Source of the DNA: Lampris incognitus
Lineage: Eukaryota > Chordata > Actinopteri > Lampriformes > Lampridae
Reading direction: 5' to 3'
DNA length: 64,000 nucleotides
Assembly: GCF_029633865.1 (NCBI RefSeq)
Contig: NC_079219.1
Location: 12,696,137-12,760,136 of the forward strand
Part shown: positions 10,251 through 21,274 of the stretch, piece after piece
How the letters are laid out: every line of letters starts with the position of its first letter
Numbering within the stretch: the first letter of the stretch is position 1
Position numbers and translations under genes: made by a program
The notes under the pieces: model-generated
The model's database searches: none
Told to the model about the DNA's origin: nothing
The model's input: only the letters and a program-made list of their open reading frames with translations

Positions 10251-10651
10251 AACTTGTGCTAGACACACTTGACACCAGAAAACCGTTAGTACACTGTAAA
10301 GTACTGAATCCACCCCGCGCCGTGGCCCGCCCACCCCGCGCCGGCAGCCAATCGGCTCGTCAGGGCTGGGCTTAAGTTTGGTGGCCTCCCACGTACCCGT
10401 TGTCAGTTCGTGTTGTAACCTCCCCGCACCCGCAGTAGCGGCCACTCTCCTCCCACGGTCCTTTTCTCTACGAACTCATCCAAGCCCTTGGTCCATGTTT
10501 TTCCCTTGCAAAGTTTCCCCGTGGAAGTATCCTGTCGTGTCCCCGTTTGGATTACCCGCGAGCTTTTTTCCCCCTTGGACTTTCCGTTTTTTCCTTGTCG
10601 CTCATTGCCTTCCTATGTTTGACTATTTGTACGCGTAAGGAATAAAGTACG

Positions 10652-10921
10652 TGTTGAACATAATGTGCAGTCTCACATATACAGCCAGTCAGCCACTGTA
10701 TTATTTACTGCGCTATAAGCAGCTATTTTGGTCCTTGCGGGTATCCATATATGTGTGTGTGTATGACTTCTGCGCATGTGCAATAAAGTTCTCTTCCTGC
10801 CCCACCAAGTACGACTGGACGTCTAATGTTTGCTCCTGCAGTCTAACTCTACAAAAGTATATTAACATACCAAACAAGTATGTAGCTAGACATCCGTGAC
10901 ATAAATATGAACAATGCAACA
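10652..10921 (+). repeat. 5' LTR of the Copia element
   Basis: TGTTGAAC...ATGCAACA. AATAAA occurs in tgcaataaagttctc. Confidence 0.9.
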
Positions 10922-10941
10922 GGTTATGGGCCCAGTGCCAT

Positions 10942-11530
10942 GACTAGTCAGCGATTTAATAGACTTTTGTTCGACGGCGACGAGAGAGGATACGAGTTAT
11001 GGGAAACTCGCTTCCTAGCCCACATGGAGTTGAGAGGACTCAGCGAGACTCTACTGAACGTGCCAGTTATCGCTGCGGGCGAAAATGCTGTCCAGTTGAG
11101 AGAAGCAGACGTCAAGAAAAACAGAGAAGCGTACGCGGAGCTGGTGCAAGTTTTAGACAACAAGAGCTTGTCACTAATTATGCGGGATGCAGCAGCCGAC
11201 GGTAGGGCGGCATTGAAGATACTTCGGCAACATTACGCGGGCAAAGGGAAACCGCGCGTGGTGAGTTTATATTGTGAACTCTCAGCTCTTCGCATGGAAA
11301 GCAACGAGACCGTCACGGAGTATATTGTTCGTGCAGAGACAATATTCTCGTCGTTGAAAGGAGCCGACGAGAACATAAGTGACGGGTTGCAAGTGGGAAT
11401 GGTAGTGAAAGGACTGCCGGACTCTTTCAAACCGTTCGTGGTTCATATTACTCAGAGTAGTGACAGCCTGACATTCAGTGAATTTAAGGCAAAACTAAGG
11501 AGCTTTGAAGACACAGAAAGGTACAAGCCG
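10942..11530 (+). pseudogene. Copia gag, 5' half
   Basis: A Copia-type Gag (UBN2-like fold) reads MTSQRFNRLLFDGDERGYELWETRF and continues to GLPDSFKPFVVHITQ. An ATG at 10907 lies inside the LTR, so the Met at 10940-10942 is preferred. The frame is intact up to ERYKP at 11530, where Gypsy element E enters; it continues in frame at 16165 when E and one agccg duplication are removed. Confidence 0.85.
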
Positions 11531-11862
11531 TGTTAAAGTGTGTTGTTACCTTCTACTAATGAGACGTTACAACTCGTTTCAACCCCACGGGGCTATAAAC
11601 TTTAATAATAACTTCGGCACGTAAGGTTATGCATCATGCTCGGTCCGTTATTCCAGGTGCAACAACCTAAACGACCCCTGTGTAAACAAGGAACTAAACA
11701 ATGGTTCCTAACAATAGTTCCTATTGTTACATCCTTTCTCTTTTCAGTTTCTTTTTTTTTTTTTAGAACCTTTAATACATTTGCACAACATTTGTGATTC
11801 ACTTTTTTTTCGTTTTCATTCATGCCCCCCCCCCCCAAAGTCCATTAGTGCTACAGATCCAT

Positions 11863-13437
11863 TCATCTATGTGAGGTCACAAAGTCTTTGTATCGCTGCG
11901 GCTGCACAACAGAGCGGCCTGATCTGGTGGTAACAGGGTTGGCCCTGTCACCAGTGTCCTTGGTTTTGTTTCCTGCTAAGACACTGCGAGAAGGAACACT
12001 CTCTGAATGTCCGGGTTCAGCACTCTCTGGCTGACTGGGGCTGCTGATCTCCATGTCCATAGTGTCAGTGAAGATTGCCCCTGGTGCATGCCTGAGGTGT
12101 CTGCGATTTCTCTTGATGACACCACCCGTGTGCAGCTGGACCTCATAGGATCTCCTATCGACCGGCCTCAGCACCTTGCCCACTCTCCAGCCAGTGTGGG
12201 GTGCGAGAGGCTGAACTCTCACACATTCACCTGGGGCAAGCGTGTCCAAGTCTTTAGCCGACCTGTCGTAGTATGCCCTCTGCCGTTGTTGGTTATTTTG
12301 TAAATCCTGTTTCACCTGCACAACTTTCGGCTGTAACAGGCTTGCCTTGGTTGGCAGTAGTGTTTTGGTACGGCGACTGAGCAGCCGCTGTGCTGGTGTG
12401 GTATCAGTACCCTGTGATGGTGTGTTGCGGTGGTCCAGAAGGGCGAGATAAGGATCCCGTCCAGCAGCCTTGGCTTTGAGCAAGAGTCTTTTTGCTGTCT
12501 TAACAGCTGACTCAGCTTTGCCGTTGCTTTGCGGGTAACCTGGTGATGAGGTTTTATGTTGAAATCCCCACAGTCGACTGAACTTCTGGAATTCTTGTGA
12601 CGAATACTGTGGGCCATTGTCCGAGATTACAATATCTGGGATACCTTGGCGGGCAAAATGAGCTTTCAGCTTCCGTATCACTGTGGTTGACTTGGTATCT
12701 GCCAGGTAATCTATTTCCCAAAAATTTGAGAAAAAATCAACAATTATGAGGTAGTCTTTGTTTTCAAACATGAACAGATCCGTGCCCACCTTTGCCCACG
12801 GCCTGCGTGGCACATCATGTGACATTAGTGTTTCTTTTTGTTGTTTAATGTCCATTGATCTGCAGATGTCACACTTTGCTATATATGATTTTATTTGGTC
12901 GTTCATGCCCTGCCAATAGACACACTCCCTAGCCCTCCGTAGGCATCCTTCCACACCCAGATGTGATGTGTGTAGGCGGCAAGTGATGTCTTTCCTCAAT
13001 GCATCAGGGATGACAGCGCGCTCACTCCTGAACACTATTCCATCTTGGTGGCTTAACTCCTCTTGGAATGAGAAGTAGGGCTTGATTTCCCTTGGTGTTT
13101 TTGACTTATCGTCAGGCCATCCTTGCTGCATCATTTTGATGAGAAGCTGCAGTGTTTCATCCTCTTTTGTGGCAGATCGTATATCATGTAGCCTGTCTGC
13201 TGCGATAGGTAAGTGTTGTGCCATGTTGACAGTCTCTAGTTCTGCATCCGGTGCACTCTCAGGAAGATAAGCTCTGCTCAGAGTGTCTGCTAGCAGCATG
13301 TCTCTACCTGGCACATATACTACATCTAGATCATACTTTTGTATGCGCAGCATCATTCCCTGCAGCCTTTTGGGTGCACTTAGTAGAGGTTTTCTCACTA
13401 TTGTTTCCAACGGCTTGTGATCACTTTGCACCGTCAC
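11863..13437 (-). CDS. E Pol C-terminal part: RNase H end and integrase
   Basis: 524 codons downstream of a single in-frame TGA (13438-13440). It starts within RNase H (VTVQSDHKPLE), then the HHCC zinc finger (HTSHLGVEGCLRRA...CDICRSMDI), the DDE core (GTDLFMFENKDYLIIVDFF, ISDNGPQYSSQEF, QSNGKAESAVK) and a C-terminal DNA-binding region. The integrase inserts the cDNA copy. Its relatives in the window are C and, more distantly, G. Confidence 0.88.
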   Translation of the reverse strand: MTVQSDHKPLETIVRKPLLSAPKRLQGMMLRIQKYDLDVVYVPGRDMLLADTLSRAYLPESAPDAELETVNMAQHLPIAADRLHDIRSATKEDETLQLLIKMMQQGWPDDKSKTPREIKPYFSFQEELSHQDGIVFRSERAVIPDALRKDITCRLHTSHLGVEGCLRRARECVYWQGMNDQIKSYIAKCDICRSMDIKQQKETLMSHDVPRRPWAKVGTDLFMFENKDYLIIVDFFSNFWEIDYLADTKSTTVIRKLKAHFARQGIPDIVISDNGPQYSSQEFQKFSRLWGFQHKTSSPGYPQSNGKAESAVKTAKRLLLKAKAAGRDPYLALLDHRNTPSQGTDTTPAQRLLSRRTKTLLPTKASLLQPKVVQVKQDLQNNQQRQRAYYDRSAKDLDTLAPGECVRVQPLAPHTGWRVGKVLRPVDRRSYEVQLHTGGVIKRNRRHLRHAPGAIFTDTMDMEISSPSQPESAEPGHSESVPSRSVLAGNKTKDTGDRANPVTTRSGRSVVQPQRYKDFVTSHR

Positions 13438-13440
13438 TTT

Positions 13441-15933
13441 TCAGCCGTATGTGTACTGGTGAAACCTTTCCATGCTAAAAACCATTGCTAAGAACTCCTT
13501 TTCTATTTGTGCATACCCACGCTCTGTTTGAGTGAGTGCTCTGCTTGCAAATGCTATTGGCTTACCCATCTGCATGAGCGCTGCGCCTAAACTTGTGTCT
13601 GAAGCGTCACACTGCACTGTGAGTTCCTCATCTGGGTTGTAATATTTCAGTACTGGGACCTTTGCTATAGTCTCTTTCAATTTGAGGAAAGCCTCCTCAT
13701 ACTGTGCTGTCCAGTTCCACTCCCTGTTTTTGTGTGTCAAATCTCTCAACACTATGCACTGGTCTGAGAGGTGGGGACAAAACTTGGCTAGATAATTTAC
13801 CATACCTAGCAGCCTTTGCACTCCTTTCACATCAGTCGGTGCCGGCATCTTCTCAACGGCAAGCACTTTCTCTGGATCCGCCCTGAGTCCATCAGCCGTC
13901 AGGCGGTGTCCAATGTATGTGGTCTCCTTTTGTCTCAGCTTGAATTTGTCTTTGTTCAGCTTGATGTTCTTTTGTCTGCATCTTTCAAGAAACAGTCTCA
14001 GTTTTCCATCACGGTCACGCTCAGCTTCCTCCTGTGTTTCCCCTTGGCCTGTGATCAGTACATCGTCAGCTATAATGTACAAGCCCGGTACACCGTCCAG
14101 CGCTTGTGTGAGCTTTCTCTGAAAGATTTCTGGGGCCGGACTTATCCCCATTGGCATCCTCAGCCACCTGTAGCGTCCGAATGGAGTGGCAAATGTTGTT
14201 AAATAGCTGGACTCCTCCTCCAGCTGCACATGCCAGAATCCACTCTTGACATCACACACTGTGAACACTTTTGCTTTTGACAAGTCCGGTAAAATGTCCT
14301 CAATGGTTGGCAGTGGGAAGTGACTGTGCTTTAGAGCTTTGTTCAAAGGCTTGGGATCGATACACACTCTTGGTTTCCCACTTGGTTTCTGTACCACCAC
14401 CATTGCACTGATCCAATCTGTACTGCATTCCACAGGTGTTATGATCCCTCTTTGCTGTAGGTCCTGTAGCTCGTCCTTCAGTGGTTTCATCATGGCGACT
14501 GGGACCCGCCTCTTTGGCAGCTGTACTGGTTTCACTGTGCTGTCCACCTCTATTTTGTATTTTCCCTCGAGGCAGCCATCGCCAATGAACACATCAGCAT
14601 ACTCATCTTTAATTTGTCCCATTATCCACTGTCCTGTTGTTGTTTCTGTTGTGACAATACTGTCTATTGTCATGATGTTTTCATATTGCACTTTTATCAA
14701 TTTCATGGCCTCACTGGCTCTCCTACCCAGCAGAGGCACTGTACCAGCTGCATTCACCACCTGGAACTCTAAGCGATATAGCTTGTTGTTTCTCGGGTTT
14801 CTTATTTTCCCTTTACATTTTCCCAGTGGTTTTAATTTGGTTTTATTGTACATTACTAGTACACTCTTCGTGTGTTCTAATTTGGCATCTGGATTCAGCA
14901 GGTTAATTGGGATGATATTGCAACTGGCACCACAGTCTATTTGGAATTTGATCATGTCCTTGCCTAGAAGCATGCCAGCATAGAGAAGCTGAGTTTTCTT
15001 CATTTTCTCAGTTTCTTTTACACAGGTGATAATATCTTCATATTCATCACTCTCAGATTCAGTTGTTATTTTACTCACATATTTCTTTTTCCTTAGTTCC
15101 GGTTTTACTCTGCATTTTGCTGCAAAGTGGTTCTCTCTTCCACACTTTGTGCACTTCTTCCCAAACGCTGGGCACTTTTGTTTACTTTTCTCATGCGTTT
15201 TTCCACAATATCTGCACTCCACAGTGTTGCTCGTCTGTTTCCGATACTGTGCTCCTTGTACTGCATGTACCTCTTCCACCATCGATCCCGAGATGGTTTT
15301 CACATTGTCCTTTGAGAGCTCAGCGGCTCTGCACAGCTGCAAACATGTGTCCAGTGTCAAGTTTTTCTCTCGGAGCAGTCTTTCTCTTACGATTGTGTTG
15401 TTACCTCCACACACAATCCGATCCCGAATGAGCGAGTCTCTCACTGTCCCAAAGTTGCATGTTCTTGCCAACACTCTCAGTTCCATGACATAATGGTCTA
15501 TATTTTCACTGGTGCCCTGGTTTTTTGTAAAAAAACGATAACGTTCCACAGTCTCGTTAACGCTGGGGTCGCAGCGATCATCAAACTTCTCGATAACGTC
15601 ATCTAACGTCCATGCATCCTTCGGTGTGTCGCCCAGTAACGTGTCCATAAGTTCCCTGCCGCTCTCCCCGACAAGATAGCTGAACAGTTTCACCTTCTGT
15701 TTGTCATCGGCGTCAGCCATGGCTAAATCCACATACAGAGCAAACTCGTCCCTCCAGGTCTTCCATGTCCTCGAAAGGTTGCTTGAGTCCAGACATAACG
15801 TTTGCAGTGGTTTAAGCCCATCCATGTCACACGGCAGTCTCACGCTAGCAGCTAATGCTAACATATACTGAACGTTGCTTAGGAACACTAACCGCTCTCC
15901 CGCTCCTAGAAACTTTTCCGCACCAAACTTCAA
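13441..15933 (-). pseudogene. E Gag-Pol: gag, knuckle, protease, RT, RNase H
   Basis: 830 codons in one frame: Gag core, CCHC pair (about residue 235-270), protease IDCGASCNIIP (about 332), RT with the IADD form of the YxDD catalytic box (about 621), and RNase H up to HQYTYG. There a CGA codon, as in relatives (YGRK), reads TGA, a CpG-type transition. Apart from that stop the Gag-Pol frame is continuous with 11863-13437. This is about one substitution away from a full-length frame, consistent with the almost identical LTRs. Confidence 0.9.
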
Positions 15934-16164
15934 ACCGAGTCGTCCGCCGCTGCCACCATGTTAAAGTGTGTTGTTACCTTCTACTAATGAGACGTTACAA
16001 CTCGTTTCAACCCCACGGGGCTATAAACTTTAATAATAACTTCGGCACGTAAGGTTATGCATCATGCTCGGTCCGTTATTCCAGTTGCAACAACCTAAAC
16101 GACCCCTGTGTAAACAAGGAACTAAACAATGGTTCCTAACAATAGTTCCTATTGTTACAAGCCG

Positions 16165-18197
16165 AGTAATGGTGATGACGGGGACAGTGTGATAAGAGCT
16201 ACCACAGCAGCCACCACCTCTCGTGGAAGAGGTAGAGAGAGAAAGAGCATGGCCGAAATTGAGTGCTTCAGATGCCACAAAAAAGGGCATATGTCTCGAA
16301 CATGTACGAGCATGCCTGAACCAAGAAGAGCGGAATGCAGGAGAGACGCGCGAGGCCGGGGGAAGCAGCGAGACGCCATCGCGGGAGTGACCGGAGCAGA
16401 GCAGGGTGCAGCGGGGGACCAGGACGGACGCTGGGGAGCGCACCGAGAGACAGACGGCACCCACCGAGAAATAGAGGCGGACGCCGATGACCGGGAAGGC
16501 AGGTCATATTGCTTCAAGATGAAAGAGGACACCAGGCCGGTGAGATGGACTGTCAACAACAGAGGTTTGATGGTCGACTGTGGCGTGACGTCACACATCA
16601 TAAATGACTTTACAAAGTTCAAAACAGTCGATAAAGGCTTTAAGCCCAAGAGTCACGTGATTGAACTTGCAGACGGGACAAAGGCTACCGGAGTTGCCAA
16701 GGCCAGAGGAGAAGCTGAAGTCACCTTAATTGACAGCGAAGGAAGAAAGGTGACAGCACGACTGAAGAGGGCCCTGTATATCCCGACGTTTCCTCAGGAC
16801 ATTTTTTCCATTAAAGCAGCCTCAAGTAACGGAGCAGAAATCCACTTCAAGGAAGGTGAAAATTGGATGGGGTATAAAAACGAGGGTACCAAGTTTAACA
16901 TTGAAGTATTTGGGAAACTGTATTATTTGTCTACAGCTAATAATACTGATGATAATGTTGACGGATACAAAGGATGTCATGATATTGAAACGTGGCACAG
17001 AATCCTTGGTCATTGTAACTTAGATGATGTTTCAAGACTAGAAGGTGTAGTTGAAGGAATGATGATTAAGGGGAAAAATGACAAATCTAACTTCAACTGT
17101 GAAACATGTACACAAGGAAAATTTGTGGAGTCTAGAAATAGACAGGCTGATAGCAAAGCTAAAGGAATACTTGAACTAGTCCATACAGATCTGTGCGGCC
17201 CGATCGAGCCTACTGATAAAGATGGGTATAAATACACCATAGCTTTCACAGATGACTATAGCAGTATGACATGGACATATTTCATGAGGTCAAAGAGTGA
17301 TACAGCTAAGGCTACCGAAAAATTCTTAGCTGACACTGCCTCCTTTGGGCAGGTGAAAACCATTAGGTCTGACAATGGTACCGAGTTCACTGGAGGATGT
17401 TTCCAAGATCTGCTGAGAGAAAATAAAATTAGTCACCAAACTAGTGCCCCCTACTCGCCGCATCAGAACGGCACGGCAGAACGAAACTGGAGAACATTAT
17501 TTGACATGGCACGATGTATGCTGCTAGAAAGTAAGATGCCAAAACAGCTATGGAGGTTTGCGGTACAGACAGCTGCACAGATACGCAACAGGTGCTATTG
17601 TAAGCGATTAAAGCAAACCCCATACAGTGCTTTCACAGGGAAAACACCAAATATTTCCCATATGATGGTTTTTGGCACTGAGTGCTATGCCTATAGACAA
17701 GACAAAAAGAAACTGGATCCAAGGTGCGAGAAGGGCATTTTCATAGGATATGATAAATACAGCCCTGCATACAATGTCTATTATCCAAAAACAGGAAAAG
17801 TGTCAAAGCATAGATTAGTTAAGTTCATACAGAAGAGCAACAGAGACTGCCAGACACAAACAGGTCCACACAACGATGGAGACAGCTATGAGGATATAGA
17901 CTCATACGAGCCTGATGTAGTACCAGTTAGGACTGATGAGCAGCCCCAGATTACAGGTACAGGAGGTGAAAGTGGTACACTTTCTAATAACCAGGGGGAT
18001 AGTGAGGGCAGAAACCGCTACCCAACTAGAGAGAGGAAGACCCCAAAATATCTTGAAGAATACCAGTGTAAAGCAGAATGTACTGACGAGCAAGATGTGG
18101 ATTATTTTTATAGAGCTGTATTTGGGGTACCAAACACATTTAAGGAAGGCCTGTTTTTCTTTTCATGTAAGTCTGTAAAGGTGAGCCTGAGTGAGGG
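16165..18197 (+). pseudogene. Copia pol remainder: CCHC, protease, integrase; RT lost
   Basis: Continues the gag frame. CCHC knuckle CFRCHKKGHMSRTC (16264), protease with DCGVTSHI in place of the usual DSGATSHI (16576), gag-pre-integrase (HRILGHCN...CETCTQGK), integrase core with HTDLCGP, RSDNGTEF and NGTAERNW, then the post-integrase region with RNRYPTRERKTPKYLEEY. Just after VPNTFKEG the frame runs into a short tail, the polypurine tract (gagtgaggg) and the 3' LTR. The whole RT and RNase H module (about 500 residues in Copia) is absent. Confidence 0.88.
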
Positions 18198-18467
18198 TGT
18201 TGAACATAATGTGCAGTTTCACATATACAGCCAGTCAGCCACTGTATTATTTACTGCGCTATAAGCAGCTATTTTGGTCCTTGCGGGTATCCATATGTGT
18301 GTGTGTGTATGACTTCTGCGCATGTGCAATAAAGTTCTCTTCCTGCCCCACCAAGTACGACTGGACGTCTAATGTTTGCTCCTGCAGTCTAACTCTACAA
18401 AAGTATATTAACATACCAAACAAGTATGTAGCTAGACATCCGTGACATAAATATGAACAATGCAACA
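18198..18467 (+). repeat. 3' LTR of the Copia element
   Basis: Same 270-bp sequence as the 5' LTR; followed by the gtacg duplication. Confidence 0.9.
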
Positions 18468-18551
18468 GTACGCCAGTTTTCGGCTAACCCCATCTCTGTC
18501 TGGTGTCGCGCGCTTGGGGTCTTCCACAAACCCTAACAGTAAGAACTGACC

Positions 18552-19670
18552 ATGACGACCCCAGCCGACACAGAGAGCGTACCGGCCAGCCCGCTTCGAG
18601 CGGCTCTCATGGAACAGATCCAACTGACTAACTCCCACACCCAGCAGCTAGAGGCGGCCTCCGCCGCGGTGAGAGATCTTCAGACTCGGGTCCCGCCCCT
18701 CCAGGCCTGTGTGGGTAACCTAACGAGGCAGCAGGCGGCATTGGCGAGCCAACAAGCAGAGATCCTGCGGCAGTTGCAAACCATCACGGTGGCTCTCACC
18801 ATCCAGCCGCCGGGCCAGCCTGCCCCTGGAGTTGTGGGTAACCCGCCCCCTGGGCCCGCTGCCCTGGTTAACCCTGTGGGGCTCAACCCAGTTCCCCGGG
18901 AGCCCTGCCTCTCCAGCCCACGACCGTTTGATGGCGACTTTGAGACCTGTGCCACGTTCATCTTGCAGTGTGAGCTGGTCTTCCTGCACCAACCCAGCAT
19001 GTTCACGTCTGATGCTGCCCGGGTCGCTTATGTGACCAACCTGCTCACAGGCCGAGCAGCTCAGGGGGCCACTGCTTCCTGGTCCATGAAGGCCAGTTTC
19101 TGCCTCACCTACGAGGCCTTTGAGGCAGAACTACGGAGGGTTTTCCACCATCCAGTCGGGGGCCAGGACCCTGGTGCTCGGCTGAGCAGTATCCAGCAGG
19201 GCAGTGGCAGTGTCACAGACTACTCGGTGGAGTTAAGGCTGGCCGCAGCTGAGAGCGGCTGGAACGACCGGTCACTTCGGGTCACCTTCCGGAGAGGTCT
19301 CAGCAAGGCTGTCAAGGACCAGCTAGCCACCCGGGGGGAGCCCACCTCCCTCGAGGACCTGATCAAGCTCGCCATCCACATCGACGGACGCCTCCGGGAG
19401 AGGAGGCGTGAGCGAGCCCTGCATGGATGCCCGTCCATTCCCCAGTCGTCCAGCACTCCTAACAGGATCCCTACTCCTGTTCGCCCCACTTTCCCTGTGG
19501 CCGTTTCTCCCCCCGCGCCCCAGACCACGACGGGGGAGGAACCTATGCAGCTGGGGCGCACGCGCCTTAGTCCGGCCGAACGGGAGGCCCGGTTCAAGGC
19601 GGGTCAATGCCTCTACTGTGGCCAGAAGGGACATCTGATCAGCGGCTGCCCCACTCGGCCAAGAGACTAG
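18552..19670 (+). CDS. Sushi-type Gag (PEG10/RTL-like)
   Basis: 372 intact codons. N-terminal coiled-coil-like segment (about residues 20-80, Gln/Leu rich), Pro-rich linker, capsid-like core (PRPFDGDFETCATFILQCEL; TGRAAQGATASW; VTDYSVELRLAAAESGW) and one C-terminal CCHC knuckle CLYCGQKGHLISGC. This is the layout of sushi-ichi Gag and of PEG10/RTL proteins. It lies 15 nt after the LTR end. The overlapping protease frame is in the -1 frame. The open frame suggests youth, not necessarily function, since LTR and pol are broken. Confidence 0.85.
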   Translation: MTTPADTESVPASPLRAALMEQIQLTNSHTQQLEAASAAVRDLQTRVPPLQACVGNLTRQQAALASQQAEILRQLQTITVALTIQPPGQPAPGVVGNPPPGPAALVNPVGLNPVPREPCLSSPRPFDGDFETCATFILQCELVFLHQPSMFTSDAARVAYVTNLLTGRAAQGATASWSMKASFCLTYEAFEAELRRVFHHPVGGQDPGARLSSIQQGSGSVTDYSVELRLAAAESGWNDRSLRVTFRRGLSKAVKDQLATRGEPTSLEDLIKLAIHIDGRLRERRRERALHGCPSIPQSSSTPNRIPTPVRPTFPVAVSPPAPQTTTGEEPMQLGRTRLSPAEREARFKAGQCLYCGQKGHLISGCPTRPRD

Positions 19671-20095
19671 GCTCACTGGGGCCCCGGGAGATCCTAGTGA
19701 GCCGACTTTCCTGTTCCCGCCGTCCTGCCCCACAGAACCATCTAGTTAGCGTTACCCTGGCCTGGGCTGACCAGCGGCTCACGGTGGGTGCACTCCTCGA
19801 CTCGGGGGCTGATGAGTGTTTCCTGGACTCGGAGTTTGCTGCCCAGGCTAACGTCCCGCTAGAGACGCTGGAGAAGCCCATGGAGGCCTTCGCGCTGGAC
19901 GAGCGCTGCCTGGCCAGCGTCACCCAACGTACCCACCCTGTCTCTCTCACCATAGCAGGTAACCATGTGGAGAAACTTCGGTTCCACATCATCCAGTCCC
20001 CGTTAGTCCCTGTGATCCTAGGGCGCCCCTGGTTCGTGCAGCATGAGCCACACATCGCCTGGGCCTCCAGTACCATCATGGAGTGGAGCTCCTCC
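19607..20095 (+). pseudogene. Sushi-type pol start: aspartic protease, truncated
   Basis: A frame in -1 relative to gag, overlapping its end by at least 60 nt. It carries the protease GALLDSGADECFLD and VILGRPWFVQHEPHIAW. Sushi-class elements make Gag-Pol by -1 frameshifting; I could not point to a standard slippery heptamer in the overlap here. Similarity stops after ASSTIMEWSS, before RT, where unrelated Tc1-like sequence begins. Confidence 0.75.
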
Positions 20096-20119
20096 TGTCA
20101 TGCCCAATGTCTAATATTT

Positions 20120-20215
20120 AAATTTGTTTGATGATCTGAAACATTTAAGTGTGACAAACATGCAAAAAAATAAGAAATCAGGAAGGGGGCAAACACTTTT
20201 TCACACCACTGTATA
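20120..20215 (+). repeat. Tc1/mariner-like terminal fragment
   Basis: Ends ggcaaacactttttcacaccactgta, the familiar end of fish Tc1-like transposon repeats. Only about 90 bp remain. Confidence 0.6.
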
Positions 20216-20262
20216 CACCAAGTCCAGTTGCACTTGATTCAGCTCCTTTGGATATGTGAATA
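20216..20262 (+). repeat. Tail fragment of the 812-bp hairpin repeat family
   Basis: caccaagtccagttgcactt and the following ctcctttggata match the right end of the repeat at 28765-29576. Confidence 0.6.
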
Positions 20263-20900
20263 ATACATTGTTGAGACTGACTATTCGCTAATTTTCTCTC
20301 TACGTGATCTTGTTAGAGTTTCTGTTTCTTTTTTTTTACACACTGTGGAGAGCTATTATCTCCTGCATCTCTTTGCCTCTCTTGCATACTTAGTATTTTA
20401 TAATGCCTTACTTTATTTTTTTTGGTTAATACATGCCCTAAACCAAAGCAAACGTTTCTGGGAAAACTTAGTTGGCTAAAAAAAAAAACAAAAAGATCTC
20501 AAAATTGAGAGTTTGGCATCACTTTTACAAATCATAAAAGTGTTGTGTAAAAACAATTCCATCTGTGTGAGGAATGCTGCTTACCTTACCACGAAGGCTT
20601 CCCTTTCAAAGACACGTAACCTGTGAAGTTGAAAAGACTATATATGGAAGTAGTCGACACAACGAGAGGAGGCGCCTTTCCATGGGTATGTGGAACCTTA
20701 ACACTAAGCCCCTCATCCTGCCAGCTCAGCAGTACTGCCATTGCATACTCCAGCTCAGACTTCACTACAGCATATACACAGCAGCGCAGAATGCTGAAGA
20801 TATGTCAAAGGCAATGCATAAACTAATTTAAAACCCAGTATTGGTACTGTTCCAAGTAGCAGTACCAATACTTTTCAATCACCACCGACAATCTTATCAT
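20263..20900. other. Unassigned AT-rich DNA
   Basis: No gene or repeat family recognised; contains T-rich and A-rich runs. Confidence 0.3.
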
Positions 20901-20919
20901 AATTGTTGTACTGTGTGTG

Positions 20920-21164
20920 TTTCAACAACAGATATTACAAAGTACTGTTTATTTTGTGAATGGGAAATGGGCTGTGGTAGACTCACAAAGAACTGGCCGT
21001 TCTGTAAGCATTTCGTTCCAGGCCAGGAAAGTGTGACTCATAAACCACTTGTCAACCCAACAAAGCTAGGCTCCTCTTCATATAAACCTTGGATTGATGA
21101 GAAATTTTGTGAAAGCCACGAAGAAAGGCAGGGGATTTTGCTATTTGAGACATATTTCCGGTAA
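20920..21164 (+). pseudogene. Remnant of a conserved transposon-associated protein
   Basis: The frame reads TDITKYCLFCEWEMG, then NWPFCKHFVPGQ and HKPLVNPTK. This spacing (a CxxC-like pair, then WP...PG and HKPLV.P.K) is one I recall from widely repeated, poorly characterised animal proteins that travel with mobile elements. Similarity breaks after PTK. No function is assigned. Confidence 0.4.
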
Positions 21165-21274
21165 TATCTGATGCCAAGATTCAGCCCCGGCTCCAGCGAA
21201 AACTTGTTAGAGGGTCACTGTGAGGGGTGAGAGATGGTAACACAAAAAATTACCAATCTACGTATCTATCTATC

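Larger units (their letters stand above)
11531..16159 (-). mobile_element. Near-intact Ty3/Gypsy element E
   Basis: LTRs 11531-11731 and 15959-16159 (201 bp) differ at one position (ccaggtgc/ccagttgc). Target duplication agccg at 11526-11530 and 16160-16164. Minus-strand PBS TGGTGGCAGCGGCGG follows the 5' LTR; polypurine tract AAAAGAGAAAGGA precedes the 3' LTR. One nonsense codon is the only clear lesion in the coding region. It is inserted in the Copia element. Confidence 0.95.
10652..18467 (+). mobile_element. Copia element with RT deleted
   Basis: LTRs 10652-10921 and 18198-18467 (270 bp each) differ at about two positions. The target duplication is gtacg (10647-10651, 18468-18472), inside the sushi-type LTR. 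GGTTATGGGCCCAG right after the 5' LTR is a Copia-style primer-binding site. The coding part holds gag, CCHC, protease and integrase, but RT and RNase H are missing, so the copy is non-autonomous. Gypsy element E is nested inside it. Confidence 0.92.
10255..20100 (+). mobile_element. Sushi-type Gypsy element, split and 3'-truncated
   Basis: The LTR-like sequence 10255-10651 resumes after the Copia insertion at 18473 and ends about 18537 (...aaccctaaca), followed by a gag start at 18552. Gag and protease match sushi-ichi-class Gypsy elements, the class from which mammalian PEG10/RTL genes were domesticated. Pol is lost after the protease, at about 20095. The outer LTR start is approximate because no second LTR copy is present in the window. 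Confidence 0.65.

Noticed and set aside
14339-14983. 214-codon plus-strand frame
   Set aside because: Antisense of Gypsy E Gag-Pol.
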